Origin: Rotaria socialis | Lineage: Eukaryota > Rotifera > Eurotatoria > Philodinida > Philodinidae | Direction of reading: 5' to 3' | Length of the DNA stretch: 64,000 nt | NCBI GenBank assembly: GCA_905331475.1 | Contig: CAJNYU010002561.1 | Span: forward strand, 78,317-142,316 | Shown: piece after piece, positions 39,109 to 49,375 of the stretch | Position numbering within the stretch: position 1 is the stretch's first letter | Layout of the letters: each line of letters opens with the position of its first letter | Made by a program: the position numbers and the translations under genes | The notes under the pieces: model-generated | Seen by the model: only the letters and a program-made list of their open reading frames with translations | What the model was told of the DNA's origin: nothing | Databases searched by the model: none

Positions 39109-39315
39109 ATGACGAACGAAGTAGATAAAGATGAAATGATCACACAAGAATTGTTCTTTCGTTTTTCTGAAACGCGAGAAAGTATTTACGAAACGAATCG
39201 ATCTCAACCAGCAACTTTATTGAACACGATTTTTTTCATAATGAACTTCTTGATACTGATTGTAGCATTAGTGATAATACAATTTATATTTTGCAAATCA
39301 TCTAAAGAACGTTAA
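39109..39315 (+). CDS. possible small single-pass membrane protein
   Basis: A 68-residue frame starts MTNEVDKDEMITQELFFRFS and has one strongly hydrophobic segment (LNTIFFIMNFLILIVALVII) near its C-terminus, then a short basic tail KSSKER. The shape is a single-pass protein with an acidic, charged N-terminal part. An AATAAA lies about 100 bases after the stop. I do not recognise a family, and a frame of this size could occur by chance in AT-rich DNA, where hydrophobic codons are common. It could also be one exon of a longer gene. Confidence 0.3.
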   Translation: MTNEVDKDEMITQELFFRFSETRESIYETNRSQPATLLNTIFFIMNFLILIVALVIIQFIFCKSSKER

Positions 39316-40566
39316 TCTCGTGGTTATTTATTTCGTAAATTCACAACTATTAAATACACTTTTGTTTAAGAGTCCAGAGCGATTGAATTCATTGATATGT
39401 TTGTTGATCTTTAAACAATAAATTCAAAAATAAACTTATTCAATGTTATATTTGATTTAGAAAGTGTCAGGTGGCGGTGATCGTCTGTATTGTATTAAAA
39501 TTCTTGAATATTTACTTGAATAGAATAGGCTTTTATATTAAAATAGTACATGGTGAAAAAAAGAAACACACCGTGTGACGAAATTCAATTTAAAAGATTT
39601 GTTTTTAATCAACGAATTATCGGATTATTGAATCAAGTTCCTTCTAAAATTCTGTTTGTACACTTTTCATTCCTAAACATAGAATTATCGGTGAGTGTTT
39701 ATTCTAGATTTTTAACTTTTCTTTTAATTGAATGAAGATGTCAAGTGCAGAACATGACAGCGTCAGTATGCTTTCAAGATTGAGTTTTGTTAGTATTGTA
39801 AAAGCTTGAAATTTTCATATATTATCTCTGATGAACAATTAAAAATTGATAGAATAATTCTTTAAAATAAACCAGTGTATCTCGACTACAGTTCCAAAGT
39901 ATTCTGAAAATTTCATGTGTTTTAGACTAAACTTGAGCGGCGAGGTCATATGACCTTCAAAGTCAATTGTAACAATCGGCAATATCATCATTTTTTACAG
40001 AAATAAAAGAAAAGAAAAGAAAAAGTATCCACGATCAAAAATGGAAATGCTTCAAGAGTTTCCATGATAGAAGTATTTTCTTCTCGATACATTTATCACA
40101 TAGCCGCTACTATCTATGTTATGTATATCTGAACTTTCGATTAAGTAATTCCATAGAAAGTCGTTTCTAATAAGGTCTCTTAATAGAATATGTACACATA
40201 GTTTTGTATAATCAAGTAAGATAATTATCATATGATGAGACTGGTATTTACATTTCCATTTAAAAAAACTTGCAAGGGCAGCTCGATAGAGTTTTAATAT
40301 TAAAAGAGAATACTTTCAAAGCAATACAAATATCATATAATATTCTGGATGGCAACAAAAAGAAAATTCAAGGCTATTTTAATACTCTCCATTGTTACTG
40401 ATTCTTCTATGAAGTTTTATTGGAAGAAAAAAAAAGAAAAACACGTACGCTTTCATCCCTACCCTCACTCAACGACATGTGAGAGAAATCTTTTTCTTTC
40501 ACTTGTGGTTAGAGAAAGAAAAGAAAAACAAACAGATTCTTACTGCATTATCAAAAAAAAGGCAAC
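39316..40566. other. upstream region of the SPRY-like gene
   Basis: AT-rich non-coding sequence. The short plus frames at 39550 and 40349 show no motif and have stop-rich alternatives. The last 150 bases before 40567 are purine-rich and may be the 5' leader. Confidence 0.4.
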
Positions 40567-41583
40567 ATGGGTTCTTGGGATGCCGAACGTAAACGTAAAT
40601 TGAACGAAGATTTCGATAATATTTTTCATGAGCATGAACGCCTTCAAAAAGATCTCAACATAAATAATAATCCGGAATGCCAATCTCTGCTACAGTCTAT
40701 TGATAGATGGGAACAAGACGCTATAAAAAAAATTAAAAAGACAGCCAAAATTGCTCGCAATGATGTTCAACGATTGCTCAAATCTACTCATGATCGGTTA
40801 CAAATTGTTTTATATGATTCAGTTACAGAAAAACTACAAGAAACATTAACACAAAAAGTCGACATTACTGAAGATCAAATTGATCAATGGTTGATAAATT
40901 TATCGGAAATTCGTAAGCAACTAGAAAGAGTTTCTTCGACCGTCGATTTTTCGCATGATACAGCCATTGATTTAATCAAAGTAAAACAAAAAAAATCATC
41001 AGATGCATTACACCAAACCAATTTCGATTATCAACAATTTTATTTTGAAAAAATTCGTGGTCATCCTGTTTTTTATAATACTCAACATCTTATCAGTGCG
41101 ACTGCTCCAATTACTATTGTTAGTCAAAATAAATATTCTGCTGGCACACATTATTTTCGTTTTTCTATTGAAAAACCTACTGATGAACTATTTTTTGGAG
41201 TCATTAGCGATACTGATCTTCATCAATTAAAACAAAATATTCGTCCTATTGCATCGATTTATGGCTGGTGGAATATTGATCGTCGAGTTATCGAAGATCG
41301 AAAAGAACCGTATGTGTCGACACTCAATTTAAATGCTGGCGATGAAGTAATATTAACCTTAAATTGTAATGCCCGCGAGATTTTTCTTGAGTATCCATCA
41401 ATGTGGAAATCGAATTCAATAAAATTACCCAATAAGGGACATGTATGTCCACCTCCGTGGAGATTATTAATTGAAACAGGTAAACCACGTGATTTTGGCA
41501 TTAAATTACTCGATTGGGGTATAACAGCACACGGAAAAAATCATCCAGACAAACGTTTACATTGCTATTGTAAGACTGATTAA
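40567..41583 (+). CDS. coiled-coil plus SPRY/B30.2-like protein, intronless
   Basis: A single 338-residue exon. Residues about 5-150 are charged and heptad-like (LNEDFDNIFHEHERLQKDL, then LINLSEIRKQLERVSSTVDF), as in the coiled coil of TRIM-type proteins. Residues about 165-325 read as a B30.2/SPRY-like fold: SAGTHYFRFSIEKPTDELFF, then YGWWNIDRRV, GDEVILTLNCNAREIFLEYP and VCPPPWRLLIETG. SPRY folds are protein-binding beta sandwiches. There is no RING or B-box before the coiled coil, so ligase activity is not expected from this chain. The ATG follows a purine-rich leader and a TAAATAAA signal is near 41702. The lack of introns contrasts with most neighbours and could mean a retroposed copy or simply a family that lacks them. 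The partner is unknown. Confidence 0.8.
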   Translation: MGSWDAERKRKLNEDFDNIFHEHERLQKDLNINNNPECQSLLQSIDRWEQDAIKKIKKTAKIARNDVQRLLKSTHDRLQIVLYDSVTEKLQETLTQKVDITEDQIDQWLINLSEIRKQLERVSSTVDFSHDTAIDLIKVKQKKSSDALHQTNFDYQQFYFEKIRGHPVFYNTQHLISATAPITIVSQNKYSAGTHYFRFSIEKPTDELFFGVISDTDLHQLKQNIRPIASIYGWWNIDRRVIEDRKEPYVSTLNLNAGDEVILTLNCNAREIFLEYPSMWKSNSIKLPNKGHVCPPPWRLLIETGKPRDFGIKLLDWGITAHGKNHPDKRLHCYCKTD

Positions 41584-42936
41584 TTACTAAGTAACATATT
41601 TATGATATTCTAGTATTTTTTCAAATGTTCATGTCATTTTGACAACACGATCAATATGTAATATTTTTACATATATAGTATTAGTCTTTATTTTTGTTTT
41701 ATAAATAAAATTAGATTTCAATTGCATTTGTATCATATAAATCCATATTCGTAACAGTCAGGACAAAGGTCTGAGTCTCTACTAGAAAAGTCAAGTCTTG
41801 TTTCAAGTAAAATCGTTTCCTAAAAGATTTATTTTCATATGAAATATTTATTGTTTTGACAACTTTTGTCTCGAATTTTATTTTTGCAAGCTACTCTTAT
41901 CAGCTACAAAAAGACATTTATACTATCATAAAACGTTATCAAAGAGTCTATAGTGAGTGAATGATAATACCTGTTCTTTATGTTCTACAGTCTAATAAAC
42001 CGAAAGAAAAGGTAATTTTTTCTATCAACGGGATGTGAATATCATGTCATAATTGCTCGAAATCTAAAGACTTGAGTAAATCAAGTTTTCCATAGCTTAA
42101 TGTAAACCGTGCTCTATGATTTTTTTTATAAGAGCAAAAAGAGTACGCATGTTAAGATAAGGTTTCAGTGAGTCTTTTAATTGATTAAATTTTATTTTTA
42201 TTCTTTGAAAATGTCTTTGATTCTGTTCAATCAATAAAACTATTTCCATGAAGTTTTACTTTGTGTAGTGGTTGCGCATATCATTACGTTTCTTAAAAAT
42301 TGATTCATATCGAAATGTTTGCTTATATTTAATTGACTTTATTAGTAATGATGATATATGAAATTTACTTTCTGTAAACTTGCTCAAATAATGATAAACA
42401 TTTGCTGTGCAAACTGATGCATGAAAATGAATTTTTTTGGTAGTTATAGGATCATTATCATAAACTGATTTGTTGACTTTTTCTGATCTAATCACAGAAG
42501 CTGTGTTCAAGTCAAAATAAATATTTACTGACAGAATGATCTCCTAGAAACGCGTACGTAGCCATTAAAAAGAGTGTTCTTTGTATATAATCGACTCGCT
42601 AGATCATAAAATTCTATTTTATTCAGCAGCACTACTTACGTAAGTTAGTCGAGCTGCTATATTTAAAATTTATTATTTCAATATAGAACAAACATTTTAT
42701 AATCTTAAAACTTTCCTGATAGAATATTCAAGGAAATCCTATAACTTTACAATCATTTTCATCGATTTATAGGTTTTCGTTAACATAAAAGAATTATTTT
42801 CACGTAAATAGTTTTCATATCGAGTAAGTCTATTCGCATAGATCGGACAGTTATAAGCATATTCACTAAGGCATATTGAAAACAAAACAATAATGACTAG
42901 CATTAGATAAATTCAAGTCCAGACATATACATAAAT
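41584..42936. other. intergenic DNA between the SPRY-like and Bora genes
   Basis: The two genes converge here, so this contains both 3' untranslated regions. Sequence is AT-rich. The only longer frame (minus, 42256-42510) has no recognisable motif. Nothing else is supported. Confidence 0.4.
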
Positions 42937-44375
42937 TCACATTGAACATTCCATTAAATCAGCGAGTGCATTATCCAGTACTTGTCGAGCATAATCACCT
43001 AGGAATTAATTTGGCGACGTTTTGTTTTTTAAATAGCAAAAGACAAGAATTGTTCTTACTAGGCATTTGAGGTGGGTGTATAAAAGGTGAACCAATAGAC
43101 ATGTTTGTAATCGGCGAAGAAATATGCGATAGATGACGGATTGGACGAGATACTGACGTCATCACAACAGCTTCTAAATAGAAAGTGAATATTAAGCCAG
43201 TTCTTTTTTTTTTGTTATGAATGAATCAACGATAGATATTTCGTTTATATGAAATTAGCTGTTTGCCTTAGCTATCATCTGTTCAACAATGAAATCTTTT
43301 ATTCGCACCTGATTCGGGAGTAAATGCAAAGAAGTCTTGTTGAGAACTTTTTGTTGAATTTGTTGTATTTTTCAATGGTATCGGAGAACAATCTGGTGTG
43401 ATTGGTTTTTTATGTCGATATAGATTGTTTTCTCGATTTTGCTGTTGACTTGGACTCGAAGAACGTTGTGCAGGCTATAACAAAAACAAAACACAATTTA
43501 TCAATAAGAAGAAATTTGAAATTCGAAATATTTGACATCGAATGAAGATGAACGTCGAGCTGGTAATATTTGTGGTGTTTCGTCCAGTAGATCGTCTTCA
43601 TCGGAAAATAATTTTCTTCGTATTTGAGAAACATTTAATGATGAATTTGATATAGCAACAGGTGGATCATCTTGATCACTGTTCGAAGCAAAACTTTGTA
43701 TTAATGAATCAAGATCAGCCGCTGGTGGCAGAGAAAGGCGTGTTTGGCAACCCACTAAAAAGAATTAGTTAATGAATTAGTCGATCACTCATCTTACTAT
43801 GCCTAATTGTTCGAGTTTGATCAAGTAAAGAACTCGAAGTAGTTGATGAACTATTTGACCATGATTGATTTTTTGCTTTTGGTATGTCATTCGTTGTAAT
43901 AGGTGTCGGTAAATCAAGTTGCGTTTGACAAAAATCATCTGAAGCTCGTTGATATCGATCACGCATTTCTTGATTACTATGATGTTTTTTTTAGTATAAA
44001 AATAAACATATGTATGAGCGGAAAAGTATTTACCAAAAAAAAAAAGATAACATACAAGAGAGATGTATCGATCTGAACAATATGTTCACTCAGTGGATAT
44101 GGATATACTTGTGCACGACGTTCAATTGATAGAACATCAACAACAGAATTATTTTCTTGTTGCTAAAAATATTCGAACAATAGTATTTTAATTAGAAAAG
44201 AAAATAAACTAACGTCATTAAATATACTAAAACTAGCGAGTCTTTGTTTAAGATGAACTGATGTTGGTGGATCAAATGGATTTGACACTAGTCGATAATC
44301 AGTTGTTTTTTGTTGTGGAGAATAATTTGTGTCATCTCGTAACATAGGGATGGGTGATGAAAATGGATCTTTCAT
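42937..44375 (-). CDS. BORA: Bora (aurora borealis) homologue
   Basis: Bora is the phosphorylated cofactor that lets Aurora A activate Plk1 for mitotic entry. Seven exons (44375-44214, 44162-44056, 43976-43798, 43754-43537, 43474-43309, 43173-43060, 42998-42937) give 335 residues in an unbroken frame. The N-terminal half carries the conserved block in order: NPFDPPTSVHLKQRLASFSI, an IERRAQVYPYPLSEH segment, then EMRDRYQRASDDFCQTQLDL ending in PTP, which matches the Bora DxRxxAIxxFF...PSPW region. Further on, RLSLPPAADLDSLI and NVSQIRRKLFSDEDD match its later LSxPxxxDL and SxLRRKLF motifs. Many SP/TP sites (SSP, ITP, CSP, FTP, GSP) would suit Cdk phosphorylation. The C-terminus DYARQVLDNALADLMECSM is its own exon. 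Shorter than vertebrate Bora. The final W of the PSPW motif is absent. Confidence 0.8.
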
Positions 44376-46351
44376 AGTTCTTCAATTGACAATTCTTTTT
44401 TTCTTGATAATTGCTTTGTCTATTTTCTTCCATCCACCATAAATATCTTTCTTGTCATCTAATGGACTCGCTCGCATTCATTTGAGCATTTCAGAAAAGA
44501 ACAGTTAAATTGTGACGCAAGGCATGTACACCAACTCCATCTACTCGTATGACAATGGCGTTGACTTAGTTCTTTTGTGTATACTTAATTGCTTATTGAT
44601 GATTATCCATAATCTCCGAAAGTACAATAAGAATCAATTTCATTCATTGTGAATTGATCTGAAAATGAATATTGATTGCTTGAAACAAACACCTTAGTTA
44701 ATCGAAAGAGTATTGCTGAAGAGAAGACTTTTTGTGTAACAATAAAAATCACGGAATATATTTTGATGTATGGTACTCTTAAGGCTGTTATTTTCTTTTC
44801 ATATTATTTAAGAATATCGTTAGCTTCAAGCTGGGTGCTTTATTCGTGAAGTCACCTCGACTTTGACGAATTCACTTCTACTACGTTTTCGATATTTTTT
44901 TTTTTATTAACGACGCAATACAATCTTCAAATTTATGTAGATGCTTCACTTTTCGTGTTCTTGTACTATTGTTTACTAGTGAAAACTGTCTTTAAACTGC
45001 GGTAAAAAAATAATTTAACTCAGCATGTGAACATATCATGACCAAATCACGAGAGCAAGTTTAGCCCAATTGATGTTCGTGCTCAATTATCTGTTAACCA
45101 TACATTTTTTTGATATTTAAAAACTGTATTTTAATTAATCACTATAGTAAGAAGCATGTAACGCTCTTAGAAAAGTTTCATATGCAAAATAAGAGTAGGG
45201 ATAAGCTTGCGGTTGTATTTGAATACGAAAGGAAAATAAATGGATTTCATCAGCGCTCAAGACGATTGGATTTTACCACTCATTATTAGATATAATGACT
45301 CGGAAATTTCATTGGATGATCATATTCCTATTTTGGCTGAGGAGTACTTATGAAGTAATTTCATGAAGTTTTGAGAGTTCTAATATTTTTTAAGACTTCA
45401 TCAATTTATGTCGAATATAATTTGATGAATATGCGCATTCTCTAAATCTATGAAATGCAGCTAGATTTCTTTTATTAACTTTATTTTAACTCATACACAG
45501 GATATTTTTGGATGACTATTTAAGAAACGCCAACATCAGATGAGTAAAAGTTAAATAAATTCGAAAAATTCGTTTTCTAGTCGTTAAAATTGTGTAAAAG
45601 AATGAAAACTACACAGAAATGTCTTGACTACAATAATGGATTAATCTTACCTGATATAGATAATATGTGTCAATGGTCAATGCCAAAAGTAAGATGAAAT
45701 AACATTATTATACATAAGTGTTATTACCTTTAGAATAGGAATTTTTTGTTCGAAAAAAACTGTTTCTTTTAAATTTATTCTGCTTTTTCTCTACATGTTT
45801 GTTGACAATATGTCAACAACCTCTTTCATACTTATGAAGTTCTTTTTTTCTTACAGAGTCATAAAACAAGTGCAATTCAAACAAATCTAATGACAAAAAA
45901 CAATTCATACACTGTGCACGAATAAAACATAATAGTAGCTTTTCTATGCATAATTCTGTAATGCAAAACTATCATAATGTTTAATTCATTTTTTGCAAAA
46001 CAAAATCACTGAAAAGTTAAATTTTCTAAGCATATTTTCAATAGAAGAATGCTAATTAGTTTCACAAAATTCGCCATATGCTCATCTTCTGAATTCATCT
46101 TTTTATTTGACATTTATGCTGCAAGTTTGGACATTCGCGCAGTTGAAGTTTAAATATTTTTTGCTGAAATTCTGCAAGATAATTATGAATCGAATGAATC
46201 GCTCTATCAGCATGTTTTATTGTATCGTAAAGTGTACTATAATTTATGAGGGAATACAGTTGTTCTAATTTTTAACGTTAAATAAAGAATAGAAAACAAA
46301 ACAGAATTTTGAGTTTTCAAATAGTTATCCTGTCACTGTGGCATAAAGATT
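44376..46351. other. non-coding stretch between the Bora and methyltransferase genes
   Basis: This should include the Bora promoter just above 44375 and the 3' region of the methyltransferase gene. No frame with protein-like content and no clear repeat was seen. Confidence 0.4.
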
Positions 46352-47602
46352 TCAAATTTCGAGTACGGGCAGATGAATATCATTGACAGAAGCTTTAAAT
46401 CGATAGATTGGGAACCCGTGAGTAAGATCGGTTTCGAAACAAAGTTCTATTTTATCGCCTTTTTTCACTTTAATTTTGTTTGAATTGTCCACCAAGCTAA
46501 CATATTTAACTCCCCAGTTTGTGTTTTGTGTAAACCCATTAATAATACCTTTGCCGTCTTCAAGATTTTTTGCTGTTAACACATACGCAGCAAGATAAAA
46601 GCCTGCAAATTCTGTCTCATGGATGTTTTCAGCAGTAAACTGAATTGTTTTTGATAGGAGATCATCAGCTGGAATATTTGTCCATTCAAATCTTTCGACA
46701 AATTGTGCTGATGTGCATAATGTGACCTTTTTAGGTGGATTGAACAGTAGTTGTACACCTATGCCATCACTAATATTCGGAGTACCACTGAATAATCTAG
46801 AAAATATTGACGATAGGAGCCCTACTTTAGGACGTGATACAGGAATACAAAGAGTACCAAATTCATGAGGAATGCATAGTGAAACATTTTTAAATGTTGC
46901 CATGGTTTCGCGGAGTATTTTTAGGCAGCCTTCGTCAGTACTTATTGTACCGAGTACATCATGAATAATAGCAGTTGGGGCGGAATCACATTTACCCCAG
47001 TCAATACTACTAGAAAATCCTTGATGTAATGTAATTTTTTCCTTCAGAATAGCTGTAGCTTGTTGCAAATTTGTGGCTTGCTCGTATGAATTTGTATTAG
47101 CTTCCACTGCATGAACGTGTTTAGTTGTGGGATTTTTTAATAGCATTTGACTTAAAAACATGCGCGGACCAGTTCCAATATCTAACCAAGTCACAGTATT
47201 TGAACCTTGTTTCGGAGAAGAAGAAAGGAATACTTGCTTTGCTGCTTCCTCATAAGCTTGATTTCGTGGCTTATCCAGTTCCATGAGTACATAACCAATA
47301 TTACGGTATCCGTCGACGAAATTAGAAAGTGTTCTTGGTCTTGACCTCATTCGTGTACGAATAATAGTCAAATCTAATTTTTCTATGAGACCATAGGCTA
47401 CTCCTATAACTATGCGATCAAACATATCGGCTCTCGTTGTCAGCCATTTCCATAACTTCGCGAAACCTACAATTAAAACCGCACAAGCAACAACAATCAC
47501 TGTAAAATTATACAACAACAGTATAACGTCGGTTTTGCTGTTCAATTTTGATGCCATAATTGAGAAAATATATGAGTCCATGTTTTTAATCAATATATTC
47601 AT
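46352..47602 (-). CDS. membrane-anchored SAM-dependent methyltransferase, PRMT-like
   Basis: A single 416-residue exon. Residues about 28-50 form one hydrophobic segment (LYNFTVIVVACAVLIVGF), so the enzyme is probably anchored in a membrane. The catalytic part is a Rossmann methyltransferase: motif I TWLDIGTGPRMFLSQ, the acidic post-I strand HVHAVEANTNSYEQA, then AIIHDVLGTISTDEG where arginine methyltransferases carry their double-E loop. A C-terminal beta-rich part (IHLPVLEI at the end) resembles the PRMT barrel. The glycine motif is GTG rather than the usual GCGTG, and the first glutamate of the double-E loop is not seen, so the substrate cannot be named. The start could be Met1, Met8 or Met16; all precede the hydrophobic segment. 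Intronless, unlike most neighbours, which may point to a retrocopy or a transferred gene. Confidence 0.75.
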   Translation of the reverse strand: MNILIKNMDSYIFSIMASKLNSKTDVILLLYNFTVIVVACAVLIVGFAKLWKWLTTRADMFDRIVIGVAYGLIEKLDLTIIRTRMRSRPRTLSNFVDGYRNIGYVLMELDKPRNQAYEEAAKQVFLSSSPKQGSNTVTWLDIGTGPRMFLSQMLLKNPTTKHVHAVEANTNSYEQATNLQQATAILKEKITLHQGFSSSIDWGKCDSAPTAIIHDVLGTISTDEGCLKILRETMATFKNVSLCIPHEFGTLCIPVSRPKVGLLSSIFSRLFSGTPNISDGIGVQLLFNPPKKVTLCTSAQFVERFEWTNIPADDLLSKTIQFTAENIHETEFAGFYLAAYVLTAKNLEDGKGIINGFTQNTNWGVKYVSLVDNSNKIKVKKGDKIELCFETDLTHGFPIYRFKASVNDIHLPVLEI

Positions 47603-48133
47603 CGATTGTTTAGGCCAGTATTTGTATCCTAGTTAAAATATTTTTAAACTAGAACAAACACATTCAGATAGACTTACTTTAGTACAGATACTTCAAGTAC
47701 GTGTAGGTAAAAATGAGAAGGACGTAGCTGCAGTTTTTTTAATATCTAAAATAGACAGCAAAAGATAAAATATTTTAGATGTACGTAGATGGATTGATTT
47801 CGTTTTGGTAAAATTCACGTTGAAGTTAAATAAGATTATTTTTAAGATGTTATGCATCAAAATGAATTTCTCTCTATCTTAGTAAATGATTAAAACATTG
47901 TCTGTTTTTGACTATGAAAGTAAAAGCTGAATTATTTGAAATTAAAAACAAACAAATTTTCTCATTCAGGTATGACTAGAAAATGTTTTCTTTTTTAAAT
48001 GGGCTCTGATTTTAATTCTGTATTCAGTTGCAGATAATCTTTGTAGTGATGTAATCAGAAATACATGTAAGAGGTAGGGCCGAGTCTAGGTAGTACATGA
48101 ACTGCATAAACATCAACCTGAGAATATCCATTT
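47603..48133. other. intergenic, no feature seen
   Basis: AT-rich sequence upstream of the methyltransferase gene. It may hold the promoter, but I see no distinct motif. Confidence 0.35.
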
Positions 48134-48534
48134 TCATGGCGCTAGAGAATCTCCGTCGACTTCTTGATTGCTCTAAAAATAATTCAGAAATAAACTTCTA
48201 ATCGATTTAATATATGATGCATTCAAGATTATTTTAGATCACCTACCGCATGAACCCAATCATAATGACATTGTGCCCATTCGTTATTAAAAAAACAACT
48301 TTTATTAGCAACATATTTTAATAAGACCGCTTGTTTGCTGTTCGTATGGCTACTTTCTGCATTCCCTACCATGATCCGTATAATATAAGGTTGAAAATAA
48401 CGAGCGCACGAATGCGAAGCAAGGTAAAAATAGTGAGTCGTTGAAGATGTGCATTTATGAAAGAAATAATGAGAATATACTCCTCCATATACGTTAGCGA
48501 ATATATTCAAGCAGAATTTGTATTGGACTAACAT
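48134..48534 (-). CDS. possible small two-exon gene of unknown function
   Basis: The upper exon (48534-48247) ends in a good donor, GCG followed by GTAGGT, and joins in phase 0 to a short exon (48172-48134) that follows a TTTTTAG acceptor and ends in TGA. The product is about 108 residues. It is rich in Cys, His and aromatic residues (NVYGGVYSHYFFHKCTSS, YLASHSCARYFQPYIIRI, FFNNEWAQCHYDWVHA, then SNQEVDGDSLAP). The splice fit argues for a real gene or the 3' end of one. There is no signal peptide at the proposed start, so upstream exons may be missing. Not recognised. Confidence 0.35.
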
Positions 48535-49375
48535 ACATAGACAAGCAATTATTTATTCAACCGTAGAAAAACTTATTCCTAATCTATGCGATTTAGTATA
48601 ACACTGAAGATTTCTTAACAATATCACACATCAATGTGATTTTAGTGAAACAAAATAATATATTCATCAAAGTATCCAATTGTCGCCTATTCACTTTTCA
48701 AAGTAAAGTTTTTTTTAACCAAAAACGTTGTTGAAAGGATGATTAATTTATCTCTTTCTTTATTTTGAAAGAAAAGAAGATTGCATGTATATTTCACTGG
48801 AAAGAATAATTATACCTTCATATTATTATTTAGTCAGCCATTTGACAAATGATACCTTTTCACGGTTATACAATCAAAATATCTGCATATTCAAAGGCAA
48901 CTTGCACTGATGCGTCCGTTTATTTACTTCGTATGCTTCAACCTTGCATAAAACGTCCTCAAAAAATGATTATGTAAACAATATCATCCTGCGGCATGCT
49001 TTTAATCGCATCTTCTATCATCGATTGTTATTTCTACTGTATTCATCATGGGATAGCTTTTTTCTAAATTGATGCATACAGGTGTATTTGGTCTTCTCCT
49101 GACTCTTTCGCTTCAGCCTGAAGGAAAAACTGTCATCATATTACTTATTCAAATTGAAATTTTTATCAAGAATACGAACTTTATAGTCATGTTATCAACG
49201 AATCAATTCTGTTAACCAATAGATTATCGTATAGGGATAAATTTTTTTAAATTAAAATTTTCTATTTCTATATCAATCGAAAATTCGTTTCATTTCGTAT
49301 TATTAGTTTATCAAAATACAAAACAAAAAAAACAGGTTCCAATTTATCTGGCAATCAGGTCACTGTGCAAATTGA
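48535..49375. other. 3' region of CEP131
   Basis: AT-rich non-coding sequence downstream of the CEP131 stop. No supported feature. Confidence 0.35.
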
